A stretch of DNA of 64,000 nucleotides from Psychrobacter namhaensis (GTDB lineage: Bacteria > Pseudomonadota > Gammaproteobacteria > Pseudomonadales > Moraxellaceae). Position numbers and translations under genes: made by a program. How positions within the stretch are numbered: position 1 is the first letter of the stretch; each line of letters opens with the position of its first letter. The notes below the pieces were generated by a model. That model saw nothing but the letters and a program-made list of their open reading frames with translations, was not told the origin of the DNA and made no database searches. Positions 37,430-46,694 of this stretch are shown here, in pieces. Where the stretch lies: the NCBI RefSeq assembly GCF_016107545.1, contig NZ_JABASS010000007.1, forward strand, positions 1 through 64,000, in the 5' to 3' direction.

Positions 37430-39118
37430 TTACTGCATTTGTTCTTTGATCAAGTCACCAATGGTTTTTGGCTGAGCATCAGAACCTGCAGCAGCAGTCG
37501 TGTTGGTGCTACCAAGATCTTTAATCGCTTGACGCTCTTCAGCTTCGTCTTTCGCTTTGATAGACAAGTTGATGTTGCGTGTTTTACGATCAACACTGAT
37601 GATTTTCGCTTCAACGTCATCACCAACAGACAGATGCTTAGTCGCATCTTCAACGCGGTCACGCTGAATCTCAGAAGCGCGTAGATACGCTTCAACTTCG
37701 TCAGCAAGCTCGATAGTAGCGCCTTTAGCATCTACTTCTTTTACTTTACCATTTACGATAGCACCGCGGTCGTTACCGACTAGGTACTCGTTAAATGGAT
37801 CAGAGCTCAACTGCTTCACGCCTAGGCTGATACGGTTGGCTTCTGCATCTACAGACAATACCATTGCTTCTACAGTGTCGCCTTTATTGTAGTTACGGAT
37901 AGCATCTTCGCCAGTTTCGTTCCAAGAGATATCAGATAGATGAACAAGACCATCGATACCACCGTCTAGACCGATAAAGATACCGAAGTCAGTGATTGAT
38001 TTGATCGTACCAGTGATTTTATCACCGCGCTCATGTTTCTTATCAAACTCATCCCATGGGTTAGCTAGAGTCTGTTTAATACCTAGGCTGATACGGCGAC
38101 GCTCTTCGTCGATATCAAGAATCATTACTTCAACTTCATCGCCCACTTGAACAACTTTTGATGGGTGGATGTTTTTGTTGGTATGATCCATTTCTGATAC
38201 GTGTACTAGACCTTCGATACCTTCAGAAATCTCAGCAAAACAACCATAATCAGTCAAGTTAGTTACGCGAGCTTTCACTACGCTACCCACTGGGTAAGTA
38301 CCGCCAACGTTGTCCCAAGGATCAGTACCAAGTTGTTTTAGACCTAGGCTTACGCGATTGCGCTCACGGTCAAACTTCAATACTTTAACTTTTAGGTCTT
38401 GACCAACTTCAACAACTTCAGATGGATGCTTGATACGGCGCCATGCCATGTCAGTGATGTGCAATAGACCATCGATACCACCTAGATCAACGAACGCGCC
38501 GTAATCAGTAAGGTTCTTAACGATACCTTCGATCTCGATACCTTCTTCAAGTTTGTTCAATAGCTCTTCGCGCTCAGCTGAATTTTCAGCTTCCATGACG
38601 GCACGGCGGCTAACAACAACGTTGTTACGCTTTTGATCAAGCTTGATAACTTTGAATTCTAGCTCTTTGCCTTCAAGATGCGTCGTATCACGGATAGGAC
38701 GTACATCTACCAATGAACCTGGTAAGAATGCGCGTACTGAACCGATATCTACCGTGAAACCGCCTTTAACTTTACTTGAGATAATACCTTTTACGATCTC
38801 ATCGTTGTCAGCGATTTTTTCAAGGAAGTTCCAAGTTTCAACGCGTTTGGCTTTTTCGCGTGACAGTAGGGTTTGACCCATACCGTTATCAACCGCTTCA
38901 ACTACGACATCAACGCTATCGCCAACTTCAACTTCAAGTTCGCCTTCTTCGCTTAAAAACTCTTCACGAGCGACGATACCTTCAGATTTAAGACCAGTAT
39001 CTACTGTGATCCAATCGCTATCGATGGCCACAACAGTACCTGTAATAACCGAGCCACGCTCGATATCCAGGCCCTGCTCTTCAATGCTCGCTTCAAATAG
39101 TTCAGCAAATGATTCCAT
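37430..39118 (-). CDS. rpsA: 30S ribosomal protein S1
   Basis: A 562-residue RNA-binding protein of the small subunit that helps unfold mRNA leaders for initiation. It has six S1 motifs; repeats 3-6 show the usual FGxFV/DGLVH pattern ([47 protein letters not shown]). The first two motifs are the ribosome-binding ones. The length is that of gammaproteobacterial S1. The ATG at 39118 has a weak AAGG upstream. The codons look strongly biased, as expected for a highly expressed gene. It follows cmk, the standard cmk-rpsA-ihfB order. Confidence 0.97.
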   Translation of the reverse strand: MESFAELFEASIEEQGLDIERGSVITGTVVAIDSDWITVDTGLKSEGIVAREEFLSEEGELEVEVGDSVDVVVEAVDNGMGQTLLSREKAKRVETWNFLEKIADNDEIVKGIISSKVKGGFTVDIGSVRAFLPGSLVDVRPIRDTTHLEGKELEFKVIKLDQKRNNVVVSRRAVMEAENSAEREELLNKLEEGIEIEGIVKNLTDYGAFVDLGGIDGLLHITDMAWRRIKHPSEVVEVGQDLKVKVLKFDRERNRVSLGLKQLGTDPWDNVGGTYPVGSVVKARVTNLTDYGCFAEISEGIEGLVHVSEMDHTNKNIHPSKVVQVGDEVEVMILDIDEERRRISLGIKQTLANPWDEFDKKHERGDKITGTIKSITDFGIFIGLDGGIDGLVHLSDISWNETGEDAIRNYNKGDTVEAMVLSVDAEANRISLGVKQLSSDPFNEYLVGNDRGAIVNGKVKEVDAKGATIELADEVEAYLRASEIQRDRVEDATKHLSVGDDVEAKIISVDRKTRNINLSIKAKDEAEERQAIKDLGSTNTTAAAGSDAQPKTIGDLIKEQMQ

Positions 39119-39137
39119 TATGTCTACCTTTGTATAG

Positions 39138-39272
39138 CCGTATCCTGTCCAGCACAGTACGGATCAAATTTATGACTGCATAAAACGAGAATACTGGTTT
39201 TATATCTTACGCAGTCATATAAAAAAACGTTTGTTGCTAATAAGCGAATGATTGAACAAACTCACTAGCAAC
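39138..39272 (-). promoter_or_regulatory. Structured rpsA leader with three stem-loops
   Basis: On the minus strand, in transcript order, three hairpins can form. Hairpin 1 uses GTTGCTA/TAGCAAC (39233-39272). Hairpin 2 uses ATGACTGC-TAA paired with its complement (39172-39183 with 39207-39218, one mismatch). Hairpin 3 uses CGTA and CTGT paired with ACAG and TACG (39138-39162). The rpsA start is 20 bases after hairpin 3. In E. coli a folded rpsA leader lets S1 repress its own translation; a similar role here is inference. Confidence 0.6.
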
Positions 39273-39278
39273 AAGTGT

Positions 39279-39324
39279 CTTATGTTAATGCTTTTTGCTT
39301 AGTCAACTCTTTTTACTTAGTCAA
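39279..39324 (-). promoter_or_regulatory. Tandemly duplicated -35 region upstream of rpsA
   Basis: Two 18-bp direct repeats (39289-39306 and 39307-39324, 15 of 18 identical) each carry TTGACT on the minus strand. The proximal one has CATAAG 16 bases on (39279-39284), a 4/6 match to the -10. Transcription would then start just before leader hairpin 1. Confidence 0.5.
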
Positions 39325-39433
39325 ACTGATTCTCTACGCTGTGGTTTGAAAAAAAGCTAACATCTAACAGTATGATTTTATACTAAAAACACCGCCTATG
39401 CTAAGCTTTTTAGTACTTACTATGTTGTTTTTA

Positions 39434-40204
39434 TTAACTATTAAAACAAATACCTTGATCTTGGCAATGTTTTTTAACTTGTTCATAAACCGTATTTGCA
39501 TCTAACGTTGAGCTATCGAGTAGCAGCGCATCTTCTGCAGGTTTTGATGGTGCGGTCGTCCGGTTCTCATCACGTTCATCACGGGCTTTAATCGTGGCTA
39601 AAATCGCATCAAAATCAGCTGTTTGACCGGCATTTAGTAGCTGAGTCACACGGCGCTCGGCCCGCGCTTCCGCACTCGCTGTCAAATAAACCTTAACATC
39701 CGCATCTGGAAACACAACCGTACCCATATCACGCCCATCAGCGACGAGTCCTGAACGTGTCGCCATATCTTGCTGCAACTTTAGCAGAGCCTGGCGAACT
39801 GTGGGAAATACCGCTATCTGGGAGGCATACCCACCAACCGTTTCGTTACGGACTTGCTCACCTACTGCCTCACCATTCACCAGTATATCGACACGTCCTG
39901 ACTCGTTGTTAGGCACAAAGGCGATCTCTAAGCTTTGTGTTAACGCTAATACCGCTGTCTCATCAATAGTTTGGTTGGTATCGGCAGTGATCAACCCAGC
40001 TTCAAACGCTTTGAGACCTACGATACGATAGAGGGCGCCTGAGTCTAGCAACTGATAGTTTAGAGCTTGGGCCAAGCGCCACGTCACTGTACCTTTACCG
40101 GCGCCACTTGGCCCATCAATACAAATAACAGGATAACGCAATGGCTTTACTTGGCTAGTATCATCACTACTAAGTGGCGTGTTATCAGCTGTAGAAACGG
40201 TCAT
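39434..40204 (-). CDS. cmk: Cytidylate kinase
   Basis: Phosphorylates CMP and dCMP to the diphosphates in the cytoplasm. It has the P-loop GPSGAGKGTVTWRLA (about 31-38), the ADGRDMGTVVFPDADVKVYLTAS segment and the family C-terminal region with TTAPSKPAEDALLLDSS. I use ATG 40204 (256 residues), with AAGTGAG just upstream; a GTG at 40213 is possible. The N-terminal about 25 residues are a Ser/Thr/Asp-rich extension before the P-loop strand. It is followed by the rpsA promoter region. Confidence 0.95.
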   Translation of the reverse strand: MTVSTADNTPLSSDDTSQVKPLRYPVICIDGPSGAGKGTVTWRLAQALNYQLLDSGALYRIVGLKAFEAGLITADTNQTIDETAVLALTQSLEIAFVPNNESGRVDILVNGEAVGEQVRNETVGGYASQIAVFPTVRQALLKLQQDMATRSGLVADGRDMGTVVFPDADVKVYLTASAEARAERRVTQLLNAGQTADFDAILATIKARDERDENRTTAPSKPAEDALLLDSSTLDANTVYEQVKKHCQDQGICFNS

Positions 40205-40374
40205 AATACTCACTTAATAGTAGGCATACTTATACGGCTGCTTGTAGGCGACTACCAGCATGATATCCATTTATTTATCAAATACTTGACAGCAAATTAA
40301 GAAGCTCGCTACCAAATAGTGCAGCATTATAGCAAATAAACCTGCCCATCACTAGCCACAAGACCGATATCTTG

Positions 40375-40950
40375 TTAATTACTTACGTTGTTTTTCTTTT
40401 TTGCAGCTTGTCGGCGTTCACGGAAAAACGCCTTGAGTATCTGACTGCTATGCTCACGACACAAGCCATGATGCACGCCGATTGTATGATTATAAAACGG
40501 CTGCATCGGTAAATTTATTTGACTACCCACCATGCCGGCCCGAGGCTCGCTTGCCGCATACACTAGCCTATCAACACGTGCGTGAATGAGCGCACCAATA
40601 CACATGGTACATGGCTCTAAAGTGACATACAAAGTCGTCTGCAAGGGTAAGCGATAGTTTTTTAAACGAGCGCAAGCATCCCTTAGGGCTATGATTTCGG
40701 CATGGGCAGTCGCATCATGGCGGCCAATGGGTTCATTGAAGCCTTGACCGATAACCTGCTGATTATGTACCAGTATAGCGCCTACTGGCACTTCGCCAAG
40801 CTCAGCACCTTGTTTGGCTAACTTAAGAGCTTCTTGCATCCATTTAACATCTTGAGGTGACCAAAAGGTACAACTCTCAAGCCTTGAAGGCGTTAACTGG
40901 TCAGCTCTTAACTGCGGCCGCTGTAAATCAAAAGGAAGAGTATTTATCAT
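40375..40950 (-). CDS. tadA: tRNA-specific adenosine deaminase TadA
   Basis: Converts A34 to inosine in the wobble position of tRNA-Arg. It has the zinc deaminase motif HAEIIALRDAC (His and catalytic Glu) and PCTMC (two zinc Cys), in a 191-residue protein that carries about 25 extra N-terminal residues. The ung stop codon directly abuts the tadA ATG (TAAATG), so the two genes are translationally coupled. The Lys/Arg-rich C-terminus is typical of TadA. Confidence 0.94.
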   Translation of the reverse strand: MINTLPFDLQRPQLRADQLTPSRLESCTFWSPQDVKWMQEALKLAKQGAELGEVPVGAILVHNQQVIGQGFNEPIGRHDATAHAEIIALRDACARLKNYRLPLQTTLYVTLEPCTMCIGALIHARVDRLVYAASEPRAGMVGSQINLPMQPFYNHTIGVHHGLCREHSSQILKAFFRERRQAAKKKNNVSN

Positions 40951-41688
40951 TTACTGTGGTAACTGCCAATCAATCGGCTTTTGCCCATGCTGCCGCAGAT
41001 AGTCATTGGTTTTAGAAAAGGGTTTGGTACCAAAGAAGCCACCACGGTTAGCAGCAAGTGGCGATGGATGTACCGCTGTCAAGATCAGGTGCTTATCTGT
41101 GTTGATATATTTACCCTTTTTCTGTGCCTTGCTACCCCATAAGATAAACACGGTATGCTCTGTTTGTTCGTTAACCACATCAATGACCGCATCGGTAAAC
41201 TGCTCCCAGCCTTTATTCTGATGGCTGTTGGGCGCTCCTTCTTGTACCGTCAGTGAGCTATTCAATAGCAAAACCCCTTGCTGCGCCCAGTAAGTCAGAT
41301 CGCCGTGCGCCGAGGGCTTGATACCAATATCGTCTGCCATCTCTTTCAATAAATTGTTAAGTGAGGGCGGCTTTGGTATGGCTTTGGGCACAGAAAAGGA
41401 CAACCCCATTGCCTGCCCTGGACGATGATACGGATCCTGACCTAAGATAACCACTTTTACCTGTGATAAAGGCGTTAAGTTAAAGGCATTGAACATCAGC
41501 GGTGCAGGAGGATAAATACTCTCATCTGACTGATAAGCATCCTTTAGAAATGCCCGTAGATCATCCATATTATGAGAGGTTAACTCCTCTGCTAGTGCTG
41601 TTTTCCAATCCTCGGGCAGGCGGACATTGTCTAAAATCGCCTGCTTTTGCTCTGAGGTCTTCGTCGTCTTTTCGTCAAACAACGCCAT
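40951..41688 (-). CDS. ung: Uracil-DNA glycosylase
   Basis: Removes uracil from DNA in base excision repair. Family 1 motifs are complete: GQDPYHRPGQAMGLSFS (water-activating Asp and uracil pocket) and HPSPLAANRGGFFG (His of the Leu loop). At 245 residues it is slightly longer than E. coli Ung. The ATG at 41688 has AAGGAAA upstream. It is first in a two-gene unit with tadA. Confidence 0.97.
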   Translation of the reverse strand: MALFDEKTTKTSEQKQAILDNVRLPEDWKTALAEELTSHNMDDLRAFLKDAYQSDESIYPPAPLMFNAFNLTPLSQVKVVILGQDPYHRPGQAMGLSFSVPKAIPKPPSLNNLLKEMADDIGIKPSAHGDLTYWAQQGVLLLNSSLTVQEGAPNSHQNKGWEQFTDAVIDVVNEQTEHTVFILWGSKAQKKGKYINTDKHLILTAVHPSPLAANRGGFFGTKPFSKTNDYLRQHGQKPIDWQLPQ

Positions 41689-41809
41689 ACTGTTTCCTTT
41701 TTACTTTTTTGTAAGAATCTTTTTGTAAGAATCACTGAATCAATGTTCTATAAAACCGCTGCAACTCAAGATTAATAAATTTGATAATAGCTTTGGCTAA
41801 ATTATAGCA

Positions 41810-41843
41810 ATAAAAAAACGGCTACCGCAGTAACCGTTTTTAT
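41810..41843 (-). terminator. clpA terminator
   Basis: AAAAACGG-TAC pairs with GTA-CCGTTTTT across one mismatch and a short loop, with flanking A-run and T-run. It is 40 bases past the clpA stop. Confidence 0.88.
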
Positions 41844-41882
41844 AATGTAGTCATCGTTCTTATAATATTGGTACAAGACGCT

Positions 41883-44444
41883 TTAGCTGGCTAACGACTC
41901 AGAATCTGGATGTGGTTCGTGAGTCTCAACAACCGTCAACACAATACGGCTGTCGGCTGACCCTTTATCTGAGCGCTTACCCCTACTTTTATCAAGATTT
42001 ACCGTATCGTCATCTTGTGCATCGGTGGCCTCAGGCGCCAAAGTAAGCTGTACTACCCCGCCGTTGACCAAGTCACCAAACAAAATCATACTTGCCAACG
42101 GCTTTTTGATCTCATCTTGAATCAGACGCTGCATTGGACGTGCACCCATTAGACGATCATAGCCTTTATCAGCTAAGTAGTCGCGTACCTCATCATCAAT
42201 CTCTAGCGTCACTTGCTTGTCATCGAGCTGTACTTGTAGCTCAACCAAGAACTTATCGACCACTGATACTACAACTGAGGTGTCTAGTGGATTGAACTGA
42301 ATGATGGCATCCAAGCGATTACGGAACTCAGGCGTAAAGACACGTTTGAGAGCTTCAGTGTTATCACGACTATGATCTTGCTGCGTAAAGCCCATGGACG
42401 AGCGACTGATGCTATCCGCACCGACATTCGTCGTCATAATAACAATGACTTGCTTAAAGATAGCGACACGACCATTATTGTCAGTCAATGTACCATGATC
42501 CATGACTTGTAATAACAGGTTAAAGACATCAGGGTGCGCTTTTTCGATCTCATCAAGTAACAAAACGCAATGCGGATGTTGATTGATCTTTTCAGTAAGC
42601 AAACCACCTTGATCATAACCGACATAGCCTGGCGGCGCACCAATTAGGCGTGAGGCGGTATGGGCTTCCATATACTCTGACATATCGAAGCGTACCAACT
42701 CGACACCGAGCAAATTGGCTAGCTGACGTGACACTTCTGTTTTACCAACCCCAGTCGGACCAGCAAACATAAATGAACCAATGGGCTTGTCAGGCGCTTT
42801 GAGGCCAGCACGCGACAATTTAATCGCATCTGCTAACGTTTCAATCGCTTCATCTTGCCCAAATACTAAGTGCTTAAGATCACGATCTAAGTGCTCAAGA
42901 ATACTCTTATCATCACTCGATACTGACTTGGGCGGAATACGCGCAAGCTTAGCAATGATCGCTTCAATATCTGCCACATCGATTTTCATCGGTGGCTTTT
43001 TCTTGGCGTTAGACGCTTTAGAGTCATCCGATGATTGGGCGCGGTCATTGGCTTTTGCCGCATCTGCTTCATCTTGCATCTCACTATCAGTAGCGTCATG
43101 AGCCACGTCGCTATCAGCATCCTCATCAATCTGGGCATCAAAGTCTTGCTCTAGATCCGCAATGAAGTTTTCTTCTGCATCAATATCATCGGCATCAGGA
43201 ATAACGCCCAAACGTTTATACGCACCCGCTTCATCAATCACGTCAATGGCCTTATCCGGCAAAAAGCGCTCATGGATGTGTTTAGCGGACAACTGTACAG
43301 CAGTGACCAAGGCCTCATCTGTGTACTCAACGTTATGAAACTCTTCGTAACGTGGTTTAAGACCCCGTAAAATATCAATACTGTCATCGACACTAGGTTC
43401 TTTCACATCGATTTTTTGGAAACGACGCGACAATGCATGATCCTTTTCAAATACCTGACGATACTCGGTAAAGGTCGTTGAACCAATACAGCGTAACTCT
43501 CCATTGGCAAGCGCTGGCTTGATTAGGTTGGACACATCCATATTACTGCTCATGGACGAGCCTGCGCCAATAATCATATGAATCTCATCAATAAACAAGA
43601 TAGCATTAGGCTTTTTCTTTAGGGCATCGAGCAGTGATTTCATACGTTTTTCAAAATCACCACGATATTTAGTGCCCGCAATCAATGAACCAATATCAAG
43701 ACTATAGATGACACAACCGTTCAGTGGCTTCGGCGCTCTATCATTGATAATCAACCATGCCAAACCTTCAGCAATAGAAGTCTTGCCAACACCCGGCTCA
43801 CCTACCAATAAGGGATTGTTTTTACGGCGGCGGCACAGTACTTGCGCGGCGCGCTCAATCTCAGAGGCACGGCCAATCAGTGGGTCTGTTTTGCCCTCAG
43901 CGGCGCGCTGGTTTAAGTTGGTGGCAAACTCTACCAATGGATCTTTACTGGTCTTCTCTGACGCACTACGGCGCTCACCAGTCATAGAAGCACGCGGCTC
44001 AGCTGGCTCGTCTTTATCTTGTCCATGTGACAAGTATTGGGTTAGCTCAAGACGGCTAATACCTTGTTTTTTCAGTAAATAAACCGCGTACGTATCATGC
44101 TCAGAAAACATAGACACTAAAATATCTGAACCTTCGACAAGGCGGCCACCGCCAATAGACTGCACGTGAAAAATAGCACGTTGCAAAATACGATCAAAGC
44201 TTTGGGTCGGCTGCGGCGATTGTTCCGAATCTGCGTCGACGGTTGGCGTGTGTTTACTAATATAAGCCTCAAGCTCAGTGCGCAGCGTTGAAACATTGGC
44301 ATTACACGCAGTTAAGGTATTGGCAGCGTGAGTATTTTCTAACAATGCCAGTAATAGATGTTCAACAGTGAGATACTCATGCGATTTTTGGCGCGCAAGC
44401 GTCATTGCTAAACGTAGAGAAACTTCAAGATGACGACTTAACAT
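41883..44444 (-). CDS. clpA: ATP-dependent Clp protease ATP-binding subunit ClpA
   Basis: An AAA+ unfoldase that feeds ClpP. It has the N-terminal Clp repeats (1-145), NBD1 with GEPGVGKT (215-222) and FIDEIHM, and NBD2 with GPTGVGKT (562-569) and LLDEIEKAH. At 853 residues it is about 95 longer than E. coli ClpA. The main excess is an acidic low-complexity insertion at about 414-485 between NBD1 and the start of the D2 module; the C-terminus is also a longer polar tail. The ATG at 44444 has AGGAAG upstream. Confidence 0.96.
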   Translation of the reverse strand: MLSRHLEVSLRLAMTLARQKSHEYLTVEHLLLALLENTHAANTLTACNANVSTLRTELEAYISKHTPTVDADSEQSPQPTQSFDRILQRAIFHVQSIGGGRLVEGSDILVSMFSEHDTYAVYLLKKQGISRLELTQYLSHGQDKDEPAEPRASMTGERRSASEKTSKDPLVEFATNLNQRAAEGKTDPLIGRASEIERAAQVLCRRRKNNPLLVGEPGVGKTSIAEGLAWLIINDRAPKPLNGCVIYSLDIGSLIAGTKYRGDFEKRMKSLLDALKKKPNAILFIDEIHMIIGAGSSMSSNMDVSNLIKPALANGELRCIGSTTFTEYRQVFEKDHALSRRFQKIDVKEPSVDDSIDILRGLKPRYEEFHNVEYTDEALVTAVQLSAKHIHERFLPDKAIDVIDEAGAYKRLGVIPDADDIDAEENFIADLEQDFDAQIDEDADSDVAHDATDSEMQDEADAAKANDRAQSSDDSKASNAKKKPPMKIDVADIEAIIAKLARIPPKSVSSDDKSILEHLDRDLKHLVFGQDEAIETLADAIKLSRAGLKAPDKPIGSFMFAGPTGVGKTEVSRQLANLLGVELVRFDMSEYMEAHTASRLIGAPPGYVGYDQGGLLTEKINQHPHCVLLLDEIEKAHPDVFNLLLQVMDHGTLTDNNGRVAIFKQVIVIMTTNVGADSISRSSMGFTQQDHSRDNTEALKRVFTPEFRNRLDAIIQFNPLDTSVVVSVVDKFLVELQVQLDDKQVTLEIDDEVRDYLADKGYDRLMGARPMQRLIQDEIKKPLASMILFGDLVNGGVVQLTLAPEATDAQDDDTVNLDKSRGKRSDKGSADSRIVLTVVETHEPHPDSESLAS

Positions 44445-45024
44445 AACGACTTCCTACGGTTATACCTATCTTTATAATTGATAGCTTTATGAATGAGTTA
44501 GTAAGTAAATCAGGGCGACAGATGGATTGTTCAAGGGCAACATCCGTATTATTAAAAGGTATCATGAAATGACATTGGTCATGCATTGCTTACCTAGCAT
44601 GGTTACCCACTTATCATCGATCAAGAGAGTTAACCACTCACATTCTCTTTTCTTTATCTCAACACGATACTTCAGCAGAGTCAATCTATTAACACAGACT
44701 AAAATGTATCGAAGCATATTACATCTTGATAGACACAAAAATAATAGAGCAGCAACGCTCAGGAAACTGGGTAGATACAAGAGAGTTTGGTTATAAGATA
44801 ACGAAGGGAGGTATAAAAATTTGGCTGTTTTTTATTTAAGCACGGAGCGGAACAAAAATTTCTAAGACAACGCTGCTTGAATATCGATGCTATTAAAAAA
44901 CGATACTAGAAGAGGAGTGATACAAGACCTCTGGCTCTGCCCCTACTTAACGGGGTGACTTACTATATAAGGCTATATTAGAAGAAAATCAAGGTTGTGA
45001 TAATAATACAGCCATTCATTCAGT

Positions 45025-45189
45025 ATGTTTTATAAGAAAGATGTGATCAATGAGGACTTGGTGCAGAGTGCTTATTAAGCTGGCTATCAAGGTAAACTAT
45101 TTATAAGCTGTACTGATGGTTTGATATCACAAGGCAGAAAAAGCAAAAGCAAAAGCAAAAGCAAAAGCAAAGTGAGAGTTGCACATTAA
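45025..45189 (+). pseudogene. Degenerate small reading frame ending in Lys-Ser repeats
   Basis: A frame beginning ATG 45025 reads MFYKKDVINEDLVQSAY, is broken by TAA at 45076-45078, and continues in the same frame through a protein-like stretch (AGYQGKLFISCTDGLIS) into the AAAAGC repeat, which encodes Lys-Ser units, to a stop at 45187. No family was recognised. It may be the remnant of a small gene disrupted by one nonsense change, or chance. Confidence 0.25.
45139..45172. repeat. Hexanucleotide AAAAGC microsatellite
   Basis: Five perfect copies of AAAAGC (45139-45168) and a partial sixth. It lies 34 bases past the clpS stop codon, on the opposite strand sense to clpS, and is in frame with the degenerate reading frame at 45025-45189. 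Confidence 0.85.
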
Positions 45190-45205
45190 CATCTGTACAA
45201 TGTTT

Positions 45206-45613
45206 TTATTCGCCTTGGTGCGGCTCTATTTGAGTCAGTAGCGGATAGCCTTCACGATGGGCAAGGCTGTTCACTTTTTTGGCCTTAGTTTCAGCAATAT
45301 CTTTAGGATAAATACCCGCAATGCCTTTGCTACTGTTGTGAATCGTCAGCATAATTTCCACCGCAGAATCCATACTATGACGGAACTCCGACTGTAAAAT
45401 ATAGACGACGAATTCCATGGGCGTATAGTTATCATTATACATAACCACGGCATACATCGGCGGCTTAGCCACTTCTGGCTCTGCCACCAATACGTCTGCT
45501 TGCGGCGAGGTTTCCCCATCGGTATCGCCCTCTTGTGCACGATGAGCAGGCATATTTGGGAAGTGCCAATCAGAAACCGTTGGCGTAGCTTGTAATATCA
45601 TTTTTTTCATCAT
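45206..45613 (-). CDS. clpS: ATP-dependent Clp protease adaptor ClpS
   Basis: An N-end-rule adaptor that binds the N-domain of ClpA. The core has MYAVVMYNDNYTPMEFVV (the substrate-binding Asn-Asp segment), the helix with LTIHNSSKGIAGIY and the C-terminal strand. I use ATG 45613 (135 residues); ATG 45610 or 45601 are equally possible, and the longer frame from 45685 has an N-terminus unlike ClpS. The N-terminal tail, which engages the ClpA pore, is about 50 residues and acidic. It is separated from clpA by about 760 bp. Confidence 0.93.
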   Translation of the reverse strand: MMKKMILQATPTVSDWHFPNMPAHRAQEGDTDGETSPQADVLVAEPEVAKPPMYAVVMYNDNYTPMEFVVYILQSEFRHSMDSAVEIMLTIHNSSKGIAGIYPKDIAETKAKKVNSLAHREGYPLLTQIEPHQGE

Positions 45614-45726
45614 AATAAAAATACAGTTATCAGGTGTTTTTGAAGTAAGAAAGAGTAGACAGGCAGGAAACCACGCAGAGAACAAAACATCATTTAAGGA
45701 CTATGTCATTATTGCTTTATGATTGA

Positions 45727-46593
45727 TTAAGGCTCAATGGGACTTTCATCGACTTCCGGCAAGTCCAAAAGTGACAACGGCAGGTTATCAACTCGATCGC
45801 CAAGCTTCCAATCATACAGCTGTTCCGCTTTCTGCCCACCTGCTTGTACGCTCAGTTTCACTTGTAGAGGTTTAAAACCTGAGGGCATCATAAAGCGGCC
45901 CCGAATACGAGTGATGCCTTCAATGGAGTAAGTTACGGGATCTAATGGCACTTCTACAAAGTCATTGTCATTGAGTAACGTCAAGGTGGGCTTTAAACGC
46001 TTGGCTTCTCCATCACTTGCCAGCATACCGATATCAAAACCATATTCAAAGGCGTTCTCAGGTAGTGGTTCAATCTTAGCGCCAAGTATTTGTAAGGGCA
46101 TACCACCTTTTTGGCTAATGAAATCAGCGTAGAGTTCATTCAGCTGCGCGACTTGCTTGTTTTCAATCGTTAATTCTTGCTGGTTTTCACGCAACTCTTT
46201 TAGATTGGCCAAGCTTATTGCCAGCTCTTGCTTGGCTGTAACGGCTTGAGTGGTCGCTATTTTATTACTGTGCCTTAATTCTTTTAGCGCTTTAGTTGCC
46301 TCAGTGCTATTGATTAACGCTTGCTTGGTTTCAGTTTGCATCGAATGAAAGCCGCGCTGATACCCCAGTTTATGACCAAATATAAGACTCACGCCCGCAG
46401 TCACTAGGATGACCACGACAAATAACGCCAGTACCAGTGTCGATGCCCCTTTTTGCGCCCTACCCGTCGTATTTGCTAGGCAATCCTGACTAATCAGAAA
46501 ATGTGGTCTACGCTCCAAAAGAGGTAAAGCAGAATCTTGGCACGATGAACGTGCTGGCTGTGAGCAAAAGCGTAGTATGAGCTTAACACGCAT
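45727..46593 (-). CDS. DUF6776-like single-pass membrane protein
   Basis: A 288-residue protein. A basic, Cys-containing N-terminus (about 1-50) precedes one transmembrane helix (about 51-72), a long coiled coil (about 85-150, rich in Ala/Lys/Gln/Glu) and a C-terminal beta-rich domain (about 165-288), probably periplasmic. It resembles the DUF6776 family; function unknown. The ATG at 46593 has AAGAGA upstream. It sits between argC and clpS on the same strand. Confidence 0.65.
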   Translation of the reverse strand: MRVKLILRFCSQPARSSCQDSALPLLERRPHFLISQDCLANTTGRAQKGASTLVLALFVVVILVTAGVSLIFGHKLGYQRGFHSMQTETKQALINSTEATKALKELRHSNKIATTQAVTAKQELAISLANLKELRENQQELTIENKQVAQLNELYADFISQKGGMPLQILGAKIEPLPENAFEYGFDIGMLASDGEAKRLKPTLTLLNDNDFVEVPLDPVTYSIEGITRIRGRFMMPSGFKPLQVKLSVQAGGQKAEQLYDWKLGDRVDNLPLSLLDLPEVDESPIEP

Positions 46594-46694
46594 TTAGACA
46601 GTATCTCTTAACAGTAAAGGCAAGTTATTATAGCGGAATTTATAATCAATACCTAGCACCGTAAATGTGAATAGAGTGGCGATAAGAACCGGTA

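Larger units (their letters stand above)
44445..45205. other. Long clpS-clpA intergenic region
   Basis: 761 bp between genes that are normally adjacent. It is AT-rich and presumably holds the clpA promoter. Apart from the degenerate frame and hexanucleotide repeat at 45025-45189 I recognise nothing. A stop-free stretch at 44527-44796 (+) has no recognisable product. Confidence 0.5.

Noticed and set aside
44527-44796. 89-codon + strand frame in the clpS-clpA gap
   Set aside because: No ribosome binding site and no recognisable domain; the composition looks like noncoding AT-rich DNA. Mentioned only in the gap description.
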